The notes below the pieces were generated by a model. That model was not told the DNA's origin. It searched no databases and saw nothing but the letters and a program-made list of their open reading frames with translations. A program made the translations under genes and the position numbers. DNA of 28,023 bases from a virus. Below, piece after piece: positions 17,141 to 24,837 of this stretch. Numbering within the stretch: the first letter of the stretch is position 1; each line of letters starts with the position of its first letter. The stretch is from positions 1-28,023 of IMG/VR virus record IMGVR_UViG_3300035698_005278; one strand, written 5' to 3'.

Positions 17141-17144
17141 ATAC

Positions 17145-17480
17145 TCACCTCCTTTTTCTCTTCCAGCCAGTAGCCGGAATTTTATTATCATCTGGGAATT
17201 TCGCCGGCTTGCTACTAGCCCAGTTTAAACTCCCACAAAATCTACAACCACTCCTAGCAGAATGATCAATCGGATATTCATATACATCAAAAGTAGTCGG
17301 GCCAACCTCTTTCGCATATACCACAAGACCATCACCACTACTCGAAAGTGAAGTCCTCCTGATATCATTAAAAGTTCCACACTGCTTACACTTAACAAAG
17401 TTCGTCATACCAATACGCCGACCCTTCTTACTAGGAAAGGCCTCTTTAAATCCATGTGCATCGTATCGGCGTTTACTCAT
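17145..17480 (-). CDS. Zinc-ribbon protein of the head gene cluster (111 aa)
   Basis: This is a 111-residue basic protein with two Cys pairs about 50 residues apart, CKQC (near residue 31) and CRFC (near residue 79), which would form a zinc ribbon. Between them is a beta-like segment (GLVVYAKEVGPTTFDVYEYP). The C-terminus is Lys/Arg-rich (GWKRKRR), suggesting nucleic-acid contact. Only one base separates it from the scaffold stop and its Shine-Dalgarno is weak, so translation is probably coupled to the scaffold. Similar zinc ribbons occur in phage head clusters, with role unknown. It could be a structural or regulatory RNA/DNA-binding protein. Confidence 0.6.
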   Translation of the reverse strand: MSKRRYDAHGFKEAFPSKKGRRIGMTNFVKCKQCGTFNDIRRTSLSSSGDGLVVYAKEVGPTTFDVYEYPIDHSARSGCRFCGSLNWASSKPAKFPDDNKIPATGWKRKRR

Positions 17481-17481
17481 T

Positions 17482-18297
17482 TTATTTCATCTTATGTATC
17501 GGTGTAGTTTTATACATAGAATATTCCTTCTCAGAAATACCCGCTTCTCGCGCCATTAAACGCTCATCATTAGATAATCCAGATGATGTCTTGTGCGTCT
17601 TCTCAATTCCTGAACGACGACTAGAAGTAACTATCCGCTTGTTCCTGTCCTGACTCCTAGTAGCCTTCTTAGTGTTCTTCATACTTAAACCACGCGCGTA
17701 ATGATACGCCGTCTCTAAAGTCTCAGGTTTCGATCTTTCTGCAGCCGGTCTAGTCGACAAAAACTGCTCCATACCTTCCCGATGTTTAGAAGCATCCGCA
17801 AATTCTGGATTCTTAGAGAATTTATCAATCGCTGATACCTTGTTGATATCACCTAACTGAGATTCGACAAATTGCCGGATCTGATTGATCGTGTGCTTCT
17901 GCATAGTCTCAATGAACTCAACTTGCTTAAACTCCATCCCAGATCGTTCTTCAATCTGCTGCTTCTCTTCATCTGAATACTTGTACGGTTGCGACGGTTG
18001 AGGCTTGTTCGCCTGTTCAATAGTTTCCTTGAGTGTCGCCATCTCCTTCTTGATATCAGAAAGTTCAACGTCCCTTTGGTCTATCTCGGCTTCTCCATCT
18101 TCGCTAGATTCTTTTTCATCCTCGACATAGCCTTCTTCATCCTCTTTATCTTTTGACTCTTCGTCAAGATCGGTCCCGTCTTCCGGCTTAGGTTCAGCGT
18201 CGACATCTTCCGGATTGGTCGCATCCTCAATCCCTGGTTCATTGATGTCCTCCTCCTGATCGTCAAATTTCATACTCGATTGGTCATTTTTTTCCAT
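17482..18297 (-). CDS. Capsid scaffolding protein
   Basis: This is a 271-residue protein whose N-terminal 85 residues are extremely acidic (long Asp/Glu runs). A helical coiled-coil part follows (VELSDIKKEMATLKETIEQ, then EEKQQIEERSGMEFKQVEF), and the C-terminal third is basic (NTKKATRSQDRNKR) with a final amphipathic tail (EYSMYKTTPIHKMK). An acidic start, helical middle and basic C-terminus just upstream of the capsid genes is the signature of phage scaffolding proteins, whose basic end binds the capsid subunit inside the procapsid. AAGGAG lies 10 bases upstream of the ATG. No protease motif is visible, so release without self-cleavage is likely. The call rests on composition and position. 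Confidence 0.7.
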   Translation of the reverse strand: MEKNDQSSMKFDDQEEDINEPGIEDATNPEDVDAEPKPEDGTDLDEESKDKEDEEGYVEDEKESSEDGEAEIDQRDVELSDIKKEMATLKETIEQANKPQPSQPYKYSDEEKQQIEERSGMEFKQVEFIETMQKHTINQIRQFVESQLGDINKVSAIDKFSKNPEFADASKHREGMEQFLSTRPAAERSKPETLETAYHYARGLSMKNTKKATRSQDRNKRIVTSSRRSGIEKTHKTSSGLSNDERLMAREAGISEKEYSMYKTTPIHKMK

Positions 18298-18345
18298 TAT
18301 ATTTACACTCCTTTTCGTAACGTTTTTCGTAGGCTCTTACTGAAC

Positions 18346-18543
18346 TCATACGATGAGAGTCCTATAAGTTAAATCTTTACAGTCCTTACACTTAGACTCA
18401 ATACCTATCTTCTTTGTAGGTTTATCGTCATCCGTCAAATTTTCTACCGTTATCTTTAACAATAATCGGGGAGAATGCCGAGTAGGATCACAGATATTGC
18501 ACCTTATTTCAACCCATTCATTTGTGTTTATCTTTGTAGTCAC
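18346..18543 (-). CDS. Com-like small zinc-finger protein (65 aa, GTG start)
   Basis: This is a 65-residue protein beginning at a GTG (18541-18543) with AAGGAG 7 bases upstream. It overlaps the end of the upstream gene by 26 bp. Two Cys pairs, CNIC (near residue 15) and CKDC (near residue 52), are separated by a strand-rich segment (RLLLKITVEN). The arrangement, RC..C then a hydrophobic strand then an IGIESKCKDCK-type segment, resembles phage Mu Com, a zinc-binding translational activator that unfolds mRNA at the mom start. Here there is no mom gene in view, so its target is unknown. The family resemblance is moderate and the regulatory role is inference. Confidence 0.5.
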   Translation of the reverse strand: MTTKINTNEWVEIRCNICDPTRHSPRLLLKITVENLTDDDKPTKKIGIESKCKDCKDLTYRTLIV

Positions 18544-18862
18544 GTATCTGCTCCTTAACCTTGATTAACTCATTCTCAAAGTTTGATTTCTCAGCTACAC
18601 AATTCCGTATCGCCATTACTTCAATGATCTTCTTGCGTTCAGATAAAAGAATATCAATATCTCTAGCAGAATATCTCTGAAAATTAAACAACTTATCTTC
18701 AATCTCATTGAACTTATCCGACTCTTTCAACTCCAACTTCTTCCACAACACACAATCTAAATCTTTTTCAACATCATTAATATTGCTAATCTCTATCATT
18801 AAAGATTTACGACGATCCTCTAACTCTTCTAATCTCTTAACACTACCTTTACTTCTTCGCAT
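18518..18862 (-). CDS. Coiled-coil protein next to portal (114 aa)
   Basis: This is a 114-residue, highly charged, almost all-helical protein (VKRLEELEDRRKSLMIEI, ENELIKVKEQIRDYKD) predicted to form coiled coils throughout. GGAGGG lies 4 bases before its ATG. It overlaps the portal stop by 14 bp and the next gene by 26 bp, so translation is coupled on both sides. Such proteins beside portal genes can be assembly factors, but I recognise no family. No membrane segment or Cys cluster is present apart from isolated Cys residues. Confidence 0.6.
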   Translation of the reverse strand: MRRSKGSVKRLEELEDRRKSLMIEISNINDVEKDLDCVLWKKLELKESDKFNEIEDKLFNFQRYSARDIDILLSERKKIIEVMAIRNCVAEKSNFENELIKVKEQIRDYKDKHK

Positions 18863-20996
18863 TTTTCCCTCCTAGGGATTCTTTCATTTCAGCTAAAGCT
18901 TTTACCTTAGCAGCCGAATTCTGTACTTTCTTGGTCTTGAGCGTATCAGCATCACTCGCTGCCTTAGCCCTAGCAACAGCATTATCTAACCGAGGATTAC
19001 CCTGCTCACCTTGCTTACCACCCTGACCACCACCCTGTTTAGCCCCCTCAGCTCGCATTGCCATAGCTTGCTTCTGCTCGAACATCTGCAAATCCTGTTC
19101 AGTCGGCAATACCTTCGACAATCCAAACAAATTAGCCCGCGATGTAACCTTACGCAATAACTCTACACGCTTCTTAGCATCCATCGCAATAGTAGGCTCA
19201 GTTAAATACATCTGACGAGCAAACATCCAACGCTTCAACTCATCATCAGAATTCGTTACCACATTAGTAGCCCGCATCTTTAACATTATCCCCGATCGCA
19301 ATACACGCTTAGGGATGCTGTTATGCTCAACCCGACCACTAGCGTCAATACTGTTATATGATATCTGTGCCGGACCAAACTGATACAAATGCGACAGTAT
19401 AATAGAACTCACCTGGTCAACACCAAACCGCAACTCCTCTAGAACATTCTGCATACGCAGATTCCCTTGCTCTATCAGCATCTGGGTCTTGTTCCCGGGA
19501 GCATTCGGATCTTCCGGCATTGCACGCCCGGAAAAAGTATAGATGTCAAACCCAACTATCAAAGATCCTAACTTCATTAAATTGTTCTCCTCAGCTAACG
19601 ACTGACCATAGTCAACAGGCTGAATCTTGAACTGCTCAAAATCTTCAGGATTCTCTAACCAAAAAGTCACACCAGGTCGGAACTTGTTCTCATCAGCTCC
19701 CAAATCAAAATCTTTCTTGATACCCTTCCGCGCCTTAAATGAAGGAATATTCGTTATGTCCATCGACATTGTACGTGAATTATGACGGTGATCTATCTCC
19801 TCGTTCACATACTCCAGTTCACCTATGATAGATCTGCCGTCTAGTTGTCCAGGGCGTTTCTCGCGTCGGAAGAATGCAAAGTAATCTACCCCATAAGGAT
19901 ACTCCATCATTGACATCAATTTCCTATTCTCAAATGAGAATGTCAATAAATACTTCTCTTCAACTCCGTCGTCATCTAAATCGAAATAATCTACAATATC
20001 AAAAAACTCAAATTTATCCTTGGAACCCTCGTCACCTATCCCTAGATTCTCATCTCTCGATTTACCATAATCTGACTGATCATCGTAGTTCCTACCCTTA
20101 ATCAACTTATCAACTTCCTCGCTATACCATAACTTCTCATTACCACGTCGCTTGACTTCGCCTTTCCGCAAATAATACCTGTCTCCATATCCCCTGCAAT
20201 CTTCACGACTGATACTCTTAGCATTCGCTGGGAACGTTACAAGATCTATTCGCTCAACTAAATATGCTTTGGGACCTATATACATTGGCTTATCATACTC
20301 AACTAAAATTTCGACGGGTGAATCAGGAGATGCTTCAGTCTCAATCTTTTCCATTAACTCACGTAACTCGTCTTCTCCTAGCCCTGACTCTTCCAAGTTC
20401 CCGCCGAACTCTTCCATTAACTGTTCAGAATTTTCGAGATATACAACCTCTTTAACTCTCTCATAATCTTCTGCATAGGGTATCTTAAGTACCGATAACA
20501 TATCCCTAGCAGCACAATAAAAAGCATCACGCATACCCTCTTTAATGTTCCAGTCCAAATCCACTTTGGTGTTAACCATCTGCTCAATCTTGTCAATCCA
20601 CATATCATTAACATCAGAATCCGAAGTCGACATCCCATACCATATCTCACGCTGACTCAAAATCGATCTCGTCGTGATAGTGTGATAAATCTTCATACAA
20701 ATACCAATCAAATCTATATGAATGCTTGGACTACCCTCATAAGGCCATGAACTCTCCTCAACTACACCTTCAAGGATATCACTCCAATCCTCAAGCGTCT
20801 TGTGCAATTCAGCTGAATCAGATTTCCAATCTTCAATCTCTTTCATCATGTGCTTAGTCACACGTTTTCGCTCATCTTTACTTAAATTGAGCAATTCACC
20901 TAGATTGTTCTGGTATTCATCAGAATAAGCAGTAGCACTCTTGCCTTTAGCCTGTTTCTTCTTGGTCTTAACCTCTTCGATTGATACGTTTTTCAT
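18849..20996 (-). CDS. Portal protein
   Basis: This 715-residue protein is read from the ATG at 20994-20996, which has GAGAGGG just upstream; the longer open frame would need a TTG at 21008 with no ribosome site. The segment SSWPYEGSPSIHIDLIGI followed by a helical TTRSILSQREIWYGM region is characteristic of phage portal proteins of the large podovirus/siphovirus type. The middle is acidic (VDYFDLDDDGVEEKYLLTF), followed by a long helical region with REKRPGQLDGRSIIGELEYV, and the C-terminus is Gln/Lys/Ala-rich and likely disordered (QGGGQGGKQGEQGN). It forms the dodecameric ring through which DNA is packaged by the terminase encoded upstream. Length and order (terminase, portal, scaffold, capsid) agree. 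Confidence 0.8.
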   Translation of the reverse strand: MKNVSIEEVKTKKKQAKGKSATAYSDEYQNNLGELLNLSKDERKRVTKHMMKEIEDWKSDSAELHKTLEDWSDILEGVVEESSWPYEGSPSIHIDLIGICMKIYHTITTRSILSQREIWYGMSTSDSDVNDMWIDKIEQMVNTKVDLDWNIKEGMRDAFYCAARDMLSVLKIPYAEDYERVKEVVYLENSEQLMEEFGGNLEESGLGEDELRELMEKIETEASPDSPVEILVEYDKPMYIGPKAYLVERIDLVTFPANAKSISREDCRGYGDRYYLRKGEVKRRGNEKLWYSEEVDKLIKGRNYDDQSDYGKSRDENLGIGDEGSKDKFEFFDIVDYFDLDDDGVEEKYLLTFSFENRKLMSMMEYPYGVDYFAFFRREKRPGQLDGRSIIGELEYVNEEIDHRHNSRTMSMDITNIPSFKARKGIKKDFDLGADENKFRPGVTFWLENPEDFEQFKIQPVDYGQSLAEENNLMKLGSLIVGFDIYTFSGRAMPEDPNAPGNKTQMLIEQGNLRMQNVLEELRFGVDQVSSIILSHLYQFGPAQISYNSIDASGRVEHNSIPKRVLRSGIMLKMRATNVVTNSDDELKRWMFARQMYLTEPTIAMDAKKRVELLRKVTSRANLFGLSKVLPTEQDLQMFEQKQAMAMRAEGAKQGGGQGGKQGEQGNPRLDNAVARAKAASDADTLKTKKVQNSAAKVKALAEMKESLGGKNAKK

Positions 20997-21004
20997 ACGC
21001 CCTC

Positions 21005-21268
21005 TCAAATATCGTCGTCTTCGTCTGAATTATTATCATAAGCATTTGACATACCAGGCTGTTTACTCATATCCTTCTGGAACTTCTGCCCCTCGTCTAT
21101 CTCAGCTTTGATTTCCATAGCCTTGATACCTACATTGTCATTATCACTTTCACCAACTTTACCAGTAATAGTCAACGTTACACTATCACCTGAAGATAGA
21201 TCCACTAGTTCAGGAAAGTTCATTTTACTTATTTGAATCAATTCCTCGTCAATGAATTCCTCGTCCAT
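21005..21268 (-). CDS. Small acidic protein upstream of portal (87 aa)
   Basis: This is an 87-residue, very acidic protein that begins MDEEFIDEELI and ends in a Ser/Asp/Glu tail (NNSDEDDDI). A central strand-rich part (SGDSVTLTITGKVG) suggests a small beta domain. GGGAGGGAG lies a few bases before the ATG. It ends 8 bp before the portal start. I do not recognise a family. Acidic small proteins here may be assembly chaperones, but this is only a contextual suggestion. Confidence 0.55.
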   Translation of the reverse strand: MDEEFIDEELIQISKMNFPELVDLSSGDSVTLTITGKVGESDNDNVGIKAMEIKAEIDEGQKFQKDMSKQPGMSNAYDNNSDEDDDI

Positions 21269-21280
21269 AAACTCCCTCCC

Positions 21281-21592
21281 TCAATGCACAACTTTTAGAT
21301 CCGGTACTACCTTCCGCAATCCCGGGGTTATACCAGGCTGCAAAATATTGCTGTTATTAGCCTCACGCTCTTTCGCTCGGTTCATCGCAACAAACCGCAC
21401 CATCTCATCCGTACGCTCTTGCATAAATCCCTTCAAGATCGCTGTTCCTAACTCACGATTCGGCACTAACGGTTTGATGTTAACCTTCAACTGAATCGAG
21501 TGTACATCCTCCATCGGCGTATCAACTTTAACCTCGACACCGTCCCGATCCAAATATACTATAGAAAACAACCTGACATCATCTGTACTCAT
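21281..21592 (-). CDS. Unknown small phage protein (103 aa)
   Basis: This is a 103-residue protein with an N-terminal beta hairpin pattern (RLFSIVYLDRDGVEVKVD), a central strand (IQLKVNIKPLV), a helix rich in Met, Arg and Glu (KGFMQERTDEMVRFVAMNRAK) and a C-terminal tail. AGGAGGT lies 6 bases before the ATG. It sits between the co-chaperonin gene and the acidic protein, in the same operon as the portal. No family or catalytic motif is recognised. Confidence 0.55.
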   Translation of the reverse strand: MSTDDVRLFSIVYLDRDGVEVKVDTPMEDVHSIQLKVNIKPLVPNRELGTAILKGFMQERTDEMVRFVAMNRAKEREANNSNILQPGITPGLRKVVPDLKVVH

Positions 21593-21617
21593 GGCACTAC
21601 CTCCTGTTATTTCTAGT

Positions 21618-22211
21618 CTAATGACTCATCACTACTATATCTTTATCTACCGGTATAACCAAATATGCATCATGCTCGTGTACCATTGCATACCTCTTAC
21701 CCTCAAAATCTATCCGCTCCGGTCCACAGAACTGATTGAAGAATATCCGCTTACCAACTGATAAATCCTCGTCAGTAACTCCCGGGCCTATCCCCATAAC
21801 AACTCCAGTAAAATACTGCTCTTTAGTCGCATCTTTCGCCCTCAAGATCGTTGTACCCTTATGCTCGTCGGCATTCTCCCATCTGACTAATATCCTAGTC
21901 TCTAATGGCAGTAAATCTATCTCATTGTCACCATAGTAGACACCTAAGATATCCTCTTGTTTCATAATGATAAACTTCGTACCGTCAATCTTGACCTCGC
22001 TCCCAGCATACTTGCAATAGAGTATCTTATCTTCTTTCTCGACTTCCATGACAATTTCTTTCGTTCCTGGACCCGTAGCACACACAAATCCTTTCTGGCC
22101 ACTCTCCTGGGATTGCTGAGGTAGTAAGATCCCACCTATCTCAGTCTCTTCTATCGGCTTGACTATTACCACTTCACATCGGCACTTTATATCTGCAACT
22201 GCTTCTACCAT
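21618..22211 (-). CDS. Tandem (double) GroES/Cpn10 co-chaperonin
   Basis: This is a 197-residue protein containing two GroES folds in a row. Domain 1 (about residues 9-93) is close to bacterial GroES: VVIVKPIEE, mobile loop with GGILL (26-30), QKGFVCATGPGT, then KYAGSEVKIDGTKF and IIMKQEDILGVY. Domain 2 (about 99-191) keeps the fold more loosely: ETRILVRWE, loop GTTILR (119-124), TGVVMGIGPGV, and KRIFFNQFCGPERIDFEGK. GroES binds GroEL through the mobile loop; domain 1 retains the hydrophobic tripeptide, domain 2 is altered. T4 gp31 shows that phages can replace GroES to fold capsid protein. The gene lies between large terminase and portal, so a role in folding virion proteins is likely. A single-chain double GroES resembles plant Cpn20-type proteins in design. 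GAGGAG lies 10 bases before the ATG. Confidence 0.85.
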   Translation of the reverse strand: MVEAVADIKCRCEVVIVKPIEETEIGGILLPQQSQESGQKGFVCATGPGTKEIVMEVEKEDKILYCKYAGSEVKIDGTKFIIMKQEDILGVYYGDNEIDLLPLETRILVRWENADEHKGTTILRAKDATKEQYFTGVVMGIGPGVTDEDLSVGKRIFFNQFCGPERIDFEGKRYAMVHEHDAYLVIPVDKDIVVMSH

Positions 22212-22234
22212 AGCGCTCTGTCTCCTCTGTTAGA

Positions 22235-23857
22235 TTATGCTACTCGTCGTTTCCTAAATCTTGATCCGAAACTGTGCTCGTGTTGCCCACCCGTTACCAT
22301 TATTGGAGAGTCTATAGCATCCTTACTACGATACGTCTCGTCTAACGTAAAGAACTTGAGCAAATATAACCCTATCATCCTTGTTATGACACAGTCTAGC
22401 CACCCAGTCGATGTTAGCTTACCTGCATCATTAAACACGGCTTCATACATCTCGTCTATAGCAGTTAGAGAATTCTCTTTGTACACCATACCGTCAATAG
22501 CATTGCGTAGTGAGGTTAACGATAGTAGCTTCGTCCGCTCGTCTGTAGGAAACCCCAAGTTGCCTTGCTTATCAGGCCAGATATCTTTATCACGGAAGAC
22601 ATGAGGATAGCCTTGCCCCTTGATAGCCTCTAAGGTAGCAGCTCCCATGTTGTTGGACTCTGGAGCTAGCAAAGCCCACTTGTAGTATTCTCCAAGCGTC
22701 GCTAGCTTGCGTCCGAACGCTCCCGGGTCACATCGTAGTCTTATCTCTGCTACGACCTCCCAGCTCGAGCGGTCCCACACACATCCAACAGACCAGCAGC
22801 GATTAGCAGCCTTTAGAGGATCTAACCCGTTCTCATCTCTCACGCCACCCGCAATATCAGCAGTGATCATGTATCGTCTACCTTCTCTCGGTGGCTTCCA
22901 AATGGTTAGCTCGCCCTTATCGGATGCTGAAAAATTGATCTCTCGCTCGTCGTCTACGAGCTCTCCCCGAAAGATTATGTCACTTACCATAGCCTCCATC
23001 TGTTTAAGTATTTTAGAATTGAATACAGGTCTACCAGAAGTTAGGAAGGCCTCGCTGATAGTCTCGGGAAACTCCTGAGCTATCATTGTCTTATCACTAA
23101 ATCCTAGTCTGATCTTTTCAAACTCCTCTGGACTATAAAAGTCCTTCCACCCGAAAAATCTAGGCCTCCCCGATATCTCCCCATTAGTCGCCTGAATCCA
23201 GCGTCGCCTCATATGATTGAACCCGTTGGCGGTCGTCTCTATAACCTTGATACCAGACCCTACATGTATCATAGACCGCGAAGCTTCTATGATCTCGTTA
23301 GCGGTCACGATGGTTGTATCGGGATAATGAGCAGCTTCAGATAACAATAATCCATACACGGTCCCACCGCGTTCCCCTGTACGACTCGTAGCAGTCCCGC
23401 AATAGAAAGAAGCTTTGTTCTCTTTTAACACCATCTCGCTACCTTCCGTATGGACATCAAAGTAAACCCCAAATAGTTTATCATTCCATAGCTTGGTATT
23501 CTTAAATAGAGGCGATAACAAAAATCCGCGCATACGCCGGAAGTGTTGCTTGGTCGCATCTATCTTATAGGATATCTCTAAGAAACGCCTGGGTTCCTTA
23601 TATAGGAGCATAACAGACGCAAAAACAGCTAGCCACATAGAGGTAAAGCCCATCTTGCGGGCCTTGACATCGATCTCGTCGACATCGTTAAACCACCACT
23701 CGCTACCGTAGTCATTGACGAGCTCATCATAATATTTGTTCTGGGGTTTGCGAAAGTGGAAGGGAACCATCTTGCCTGAGACGGGATCATCTATCAGCAT
23801 TGTGTCTTGGATAAAATCTCTTATTCTGTCACCAGGTTTAGAGAGTTTTTTCTTCAT
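22235..23857 (-). CDS. Terminase large subunit (DNA-packaging ATPase and nuclease)
   Basis: This is a 540-residue protein. The ATPase part has a variant Walker A, KARKMGFTS (65-73), a Walker B-like LLLSEAAHY with E174 as the likely catalytic Glu (Ser takes the usual Asp place, as in some P22/SPP1-like terminases), and a coupling motif around IETTANG (206-212). The nuclease part shows D334 in ITADIAGG, a second acidic site at APESNNMG (E400) and a C-terminal Asp region, matching the RNase H-like headful nuclease. Length is typical. Its ATG overlaps the small-subunit stop (ATGA), so the two are coupled. The enzyme drives DNA into the procapsid through the portal and cuts the concatemer. Assignment is very secure. 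Confidence 0.92.
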   Translation of the reverse strand: MKKKLSKPGDRIRDFIQDTMLIDDPVSGKMVPFHFRKPQNKYYDELVNDYGSEWWFNDVDEIDVKARKMGFTSMWLAVFASVMLLYKEPRRFLEISYKIDATKQHFRRMRGFLLSPLFKNTKLWNDKLFGVYFDVHTEGSEMVLKENKASFYCGTATSRTGERGGTVYGLLLSEAAHYPDTTIVTANEIIEASRSMIHVGSGIKVIETTANGFNHMRRRWIQATNGEISGRPRFFGWKDFYSPEEFEKIRLGFSDKTMIAQEFPETISEAFLTSGRPVFNSKILKQMEAMVSDIIFRGELVDDEREINFSASDKGELTIWKPPREGRRYMITADIAGGVRDENGLDPLKAANRCWSVGCVWDRSSWEVVAEIRLRCDPGAFGRKLATLGEYYKWALLAPESNNMGAATLEAIKGQGYPHVFRDKDIWPDKQGNLGFPTDERTKLLSLTSLRNAIDGMVYKENSLTAIDEMYEAVFNDAGKLTSTGWLDCVITRMIGLYLLKFFTLDETYRSKDAIDSPIMVTGGQHEHSFGSRFRKRRVA

Positions 23858-24222
23858 TTGCGCTTGTCCCTCATCTTGTCTAGCTCTTGCGCTATGTCGT
23901 TGGATATGCTGATATCTTGCTTATCTTTCCAGTCATCACGGAACCTGTTTTTTATGTTCAAATGCCAGCCCTGGTAATTAAACTTTGAATTTTCAAGGTT
24001 TTTATGACCTTTAGTTTCCCACCAACCTTGAGAATAGCCCAATCCCTTCTGTATGGCTAAGTAAAATTCAGGCTTCCTAGGGTCCTTTTGCCACATCAAT
24101 AATGTATCACGGTCAATATCCAATTCAAGCGCAACACTAGCCAAAGAGGAGCCATCTTTCATTAGCTCAACGACTTTATCACATATTTTGGGATCATATA
24201 AGGTAGGCCGACCAGCTGGCAT
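23854..24222 (-). CDS. Terminase small subunit
   Basis: This is a 122-residue protein starting MPAGRPTLYDP, the common start of small terminases, followed by a helix-turn-helix (VALELDIDRDTLLMWQ, about residues 30-45) that would bind the packaging site, and a helical part for oligomerisation (GWWETKGHKNLENSKF and later). The C-terminus is charged and likely contacts the large subunit. AGGA lies about 6 bases upstream of the ATG, and a consensus promoter lies about 50 bp upstream. It is the first gene of the late operon and overlaps terL by 4 bp. The partner gene makes this call firm. Confidence 0.85.
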   Translation of the reverse strand: MPAGRPTLYDPKICDKVVELMKDGSSLASVALELDIDRDTLLMWQKDPRKPEFYLAIQKGLGYSQGWWETKGHKNLENSKFNYQGWHLNIKNRFRDDWKDKQDISISNDIAQELDKMRDKRK

Positions 24223-24271
24223 AAAAAATCCTCGCTTAACAAGAATCTACTACAAGTTGAAACTGCTATCT

Positions 24272-24300
24272 ATTATAGCAGATATATTTGATAATGTCAA
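24272..24300 (-). promoter_or_regulatory. Consensus sigma70 promoter of the late operon
   Basis: On the minus strand TTGACA (24295-24300) and TATAAT (24272-24277) are both perfect, with a 17-bp spacer. Transcription would begin near 24265, giving a leader of about 43 bases before the small terminase ATG. The promoter should be recognised by host housekeeping polymerase without a phage factor. Confidence 0.85.
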
Positions 24301-24355
24301 TAGGATAGTGATTTTAGCAGAAATGGTGGCCCGCCTAGGAGAATTTAGCCAGGTC

Positions 24356-24383
24356 TTGTTGCGCTCCCCATCAGGGGACAAGA
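24356..24383. other. Hairpin in the late leader region
   Basis: An inverted repeat reads CTTGT ... TCCCC-ATCA-GGGGA ... ACAAG. The inner 5-bp stem with a 4-base loop is perfect, and the outer arms match around an asymmetric internal bulge. No T-tract follows on either strand, so it is not a standard terminator. It would lie in the RNA made from the extended -10 promoter. Confidence 0.4.
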
Positions 24384-24402
24384 GGTTCGGCGAGCCAACC
24401 AT

Positions 24403-24411
24403 AGTATAGCA
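24403..24411 (-). promoter_or_regulatory. Possible extended -10 promoter upstream of the late operon
   Basis: TGC-TATACT on the minus strand matches an extended -10 element. The -35 region at 17 bp (TTAGGG) is poor. Two palindromes lie about 47 and 77 bp upstream of the expected start, positions typical of activator sites, so this promoter may need an activator. Weaker call than the consensus promoter downstream. Confidence 0.4.
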
Positions 24412-24435
24412 CAAACCCATAGAATCCCTAAACAT

Positions 24436-24451
24436 TGTAAAGACATTTACA
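24436..24451. promoter_or_regulatory. Operator-like palindrome, copy 1
   Basis: TGTAAA-GACA-TTTACA is a 16-bp dyad. It belongs to a pair with the copy at 24466-24481; the surrounding bases (ATTG on the left, CACG or CACGG on the right) are shared too. Centre-to-centre spacing is 30 bp, about three helical turns, so two dimers would bind the same DNA face. Confidence 0.7.
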
Positions 24452-24465
24452 CGGTCCCTGGCCAT

Positions 24466-24481
24466 TGTAAAGACGTTTACA
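24466..24481. promoter_or_regulatory. Operator-like palindrome, copy 2
   Basis: TGTAAA-GACG-TTTACA differs from copy 1 by one base in the spacer. Its right half (TTTACA) could also act as the -35 of a weak plus-strand promoter, with ACTAAT 17 bp downstream. A repressor or CRP-like activator dimer is a natural reader; the winged-helix gene at 25251 is one candidate. Confidence 0.7.
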
Positions 24482-24837
24482 CGAGTTACTAATTATGCAC
24501 TAATTCTCCTCCTGTTTTTGACCCCCCAAAAAATACGTTTCATTGATTTATCATATCGAAAGTTTTTTTAATGGGTCTAATAATATTAATATTGCCCCCC
24601 CTCTACTCTCCCCATTAGATGCCCTACAATGGTATTTCGCGCTTACGTTTATTTACATGCATAGATAGGCTATTCTTCACTAATTACATATTATTAATAT
24701 ATATTAAATATATATTATATACTATACTATAACAAACAACCTTCTTTCGACATGATTAATCAATACGAACATCATACCAGCACCATTCTTTGATACATTA
24801 CATTTTTGTAAGCATTAACTTTTAGAGGGAGAATAAT
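24482..24837. other. AT-rich intergenic region without clear genes
   Basis: This stretch holds homopolymer runs (C6 near 24525 and C7 near 24595), an almost pure A/T block at about 24683-24730, and members of direct and inverted repeats listed separately. No convincing gene, tRNA or terminator is seen. An easily melted, repeat-flanked region between divergent operons could be a replication origin or a control region, but no DnaA-box cluster was noticed. Confidence 0.5.

Noticed and set aside
20997-21008. Upstream TTG start for the portal gene
   Set aside because: No ribosome site precedes it; the ATG at 20996 has GAGAGGG upstream.
24320-24420. tRNA-like patch with GGTTCG and CCACCA-like bases
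   Set aside because: No cloverleaf can be folded: the T-arm stem does not pair, and no anticodon arm of normal size is present.
24250-24465. Minus-strand 71-codon open frame
   Set aside because: It covers the consensus promoter, the extended -10 element and an operator dyad, and has no ribosome site.
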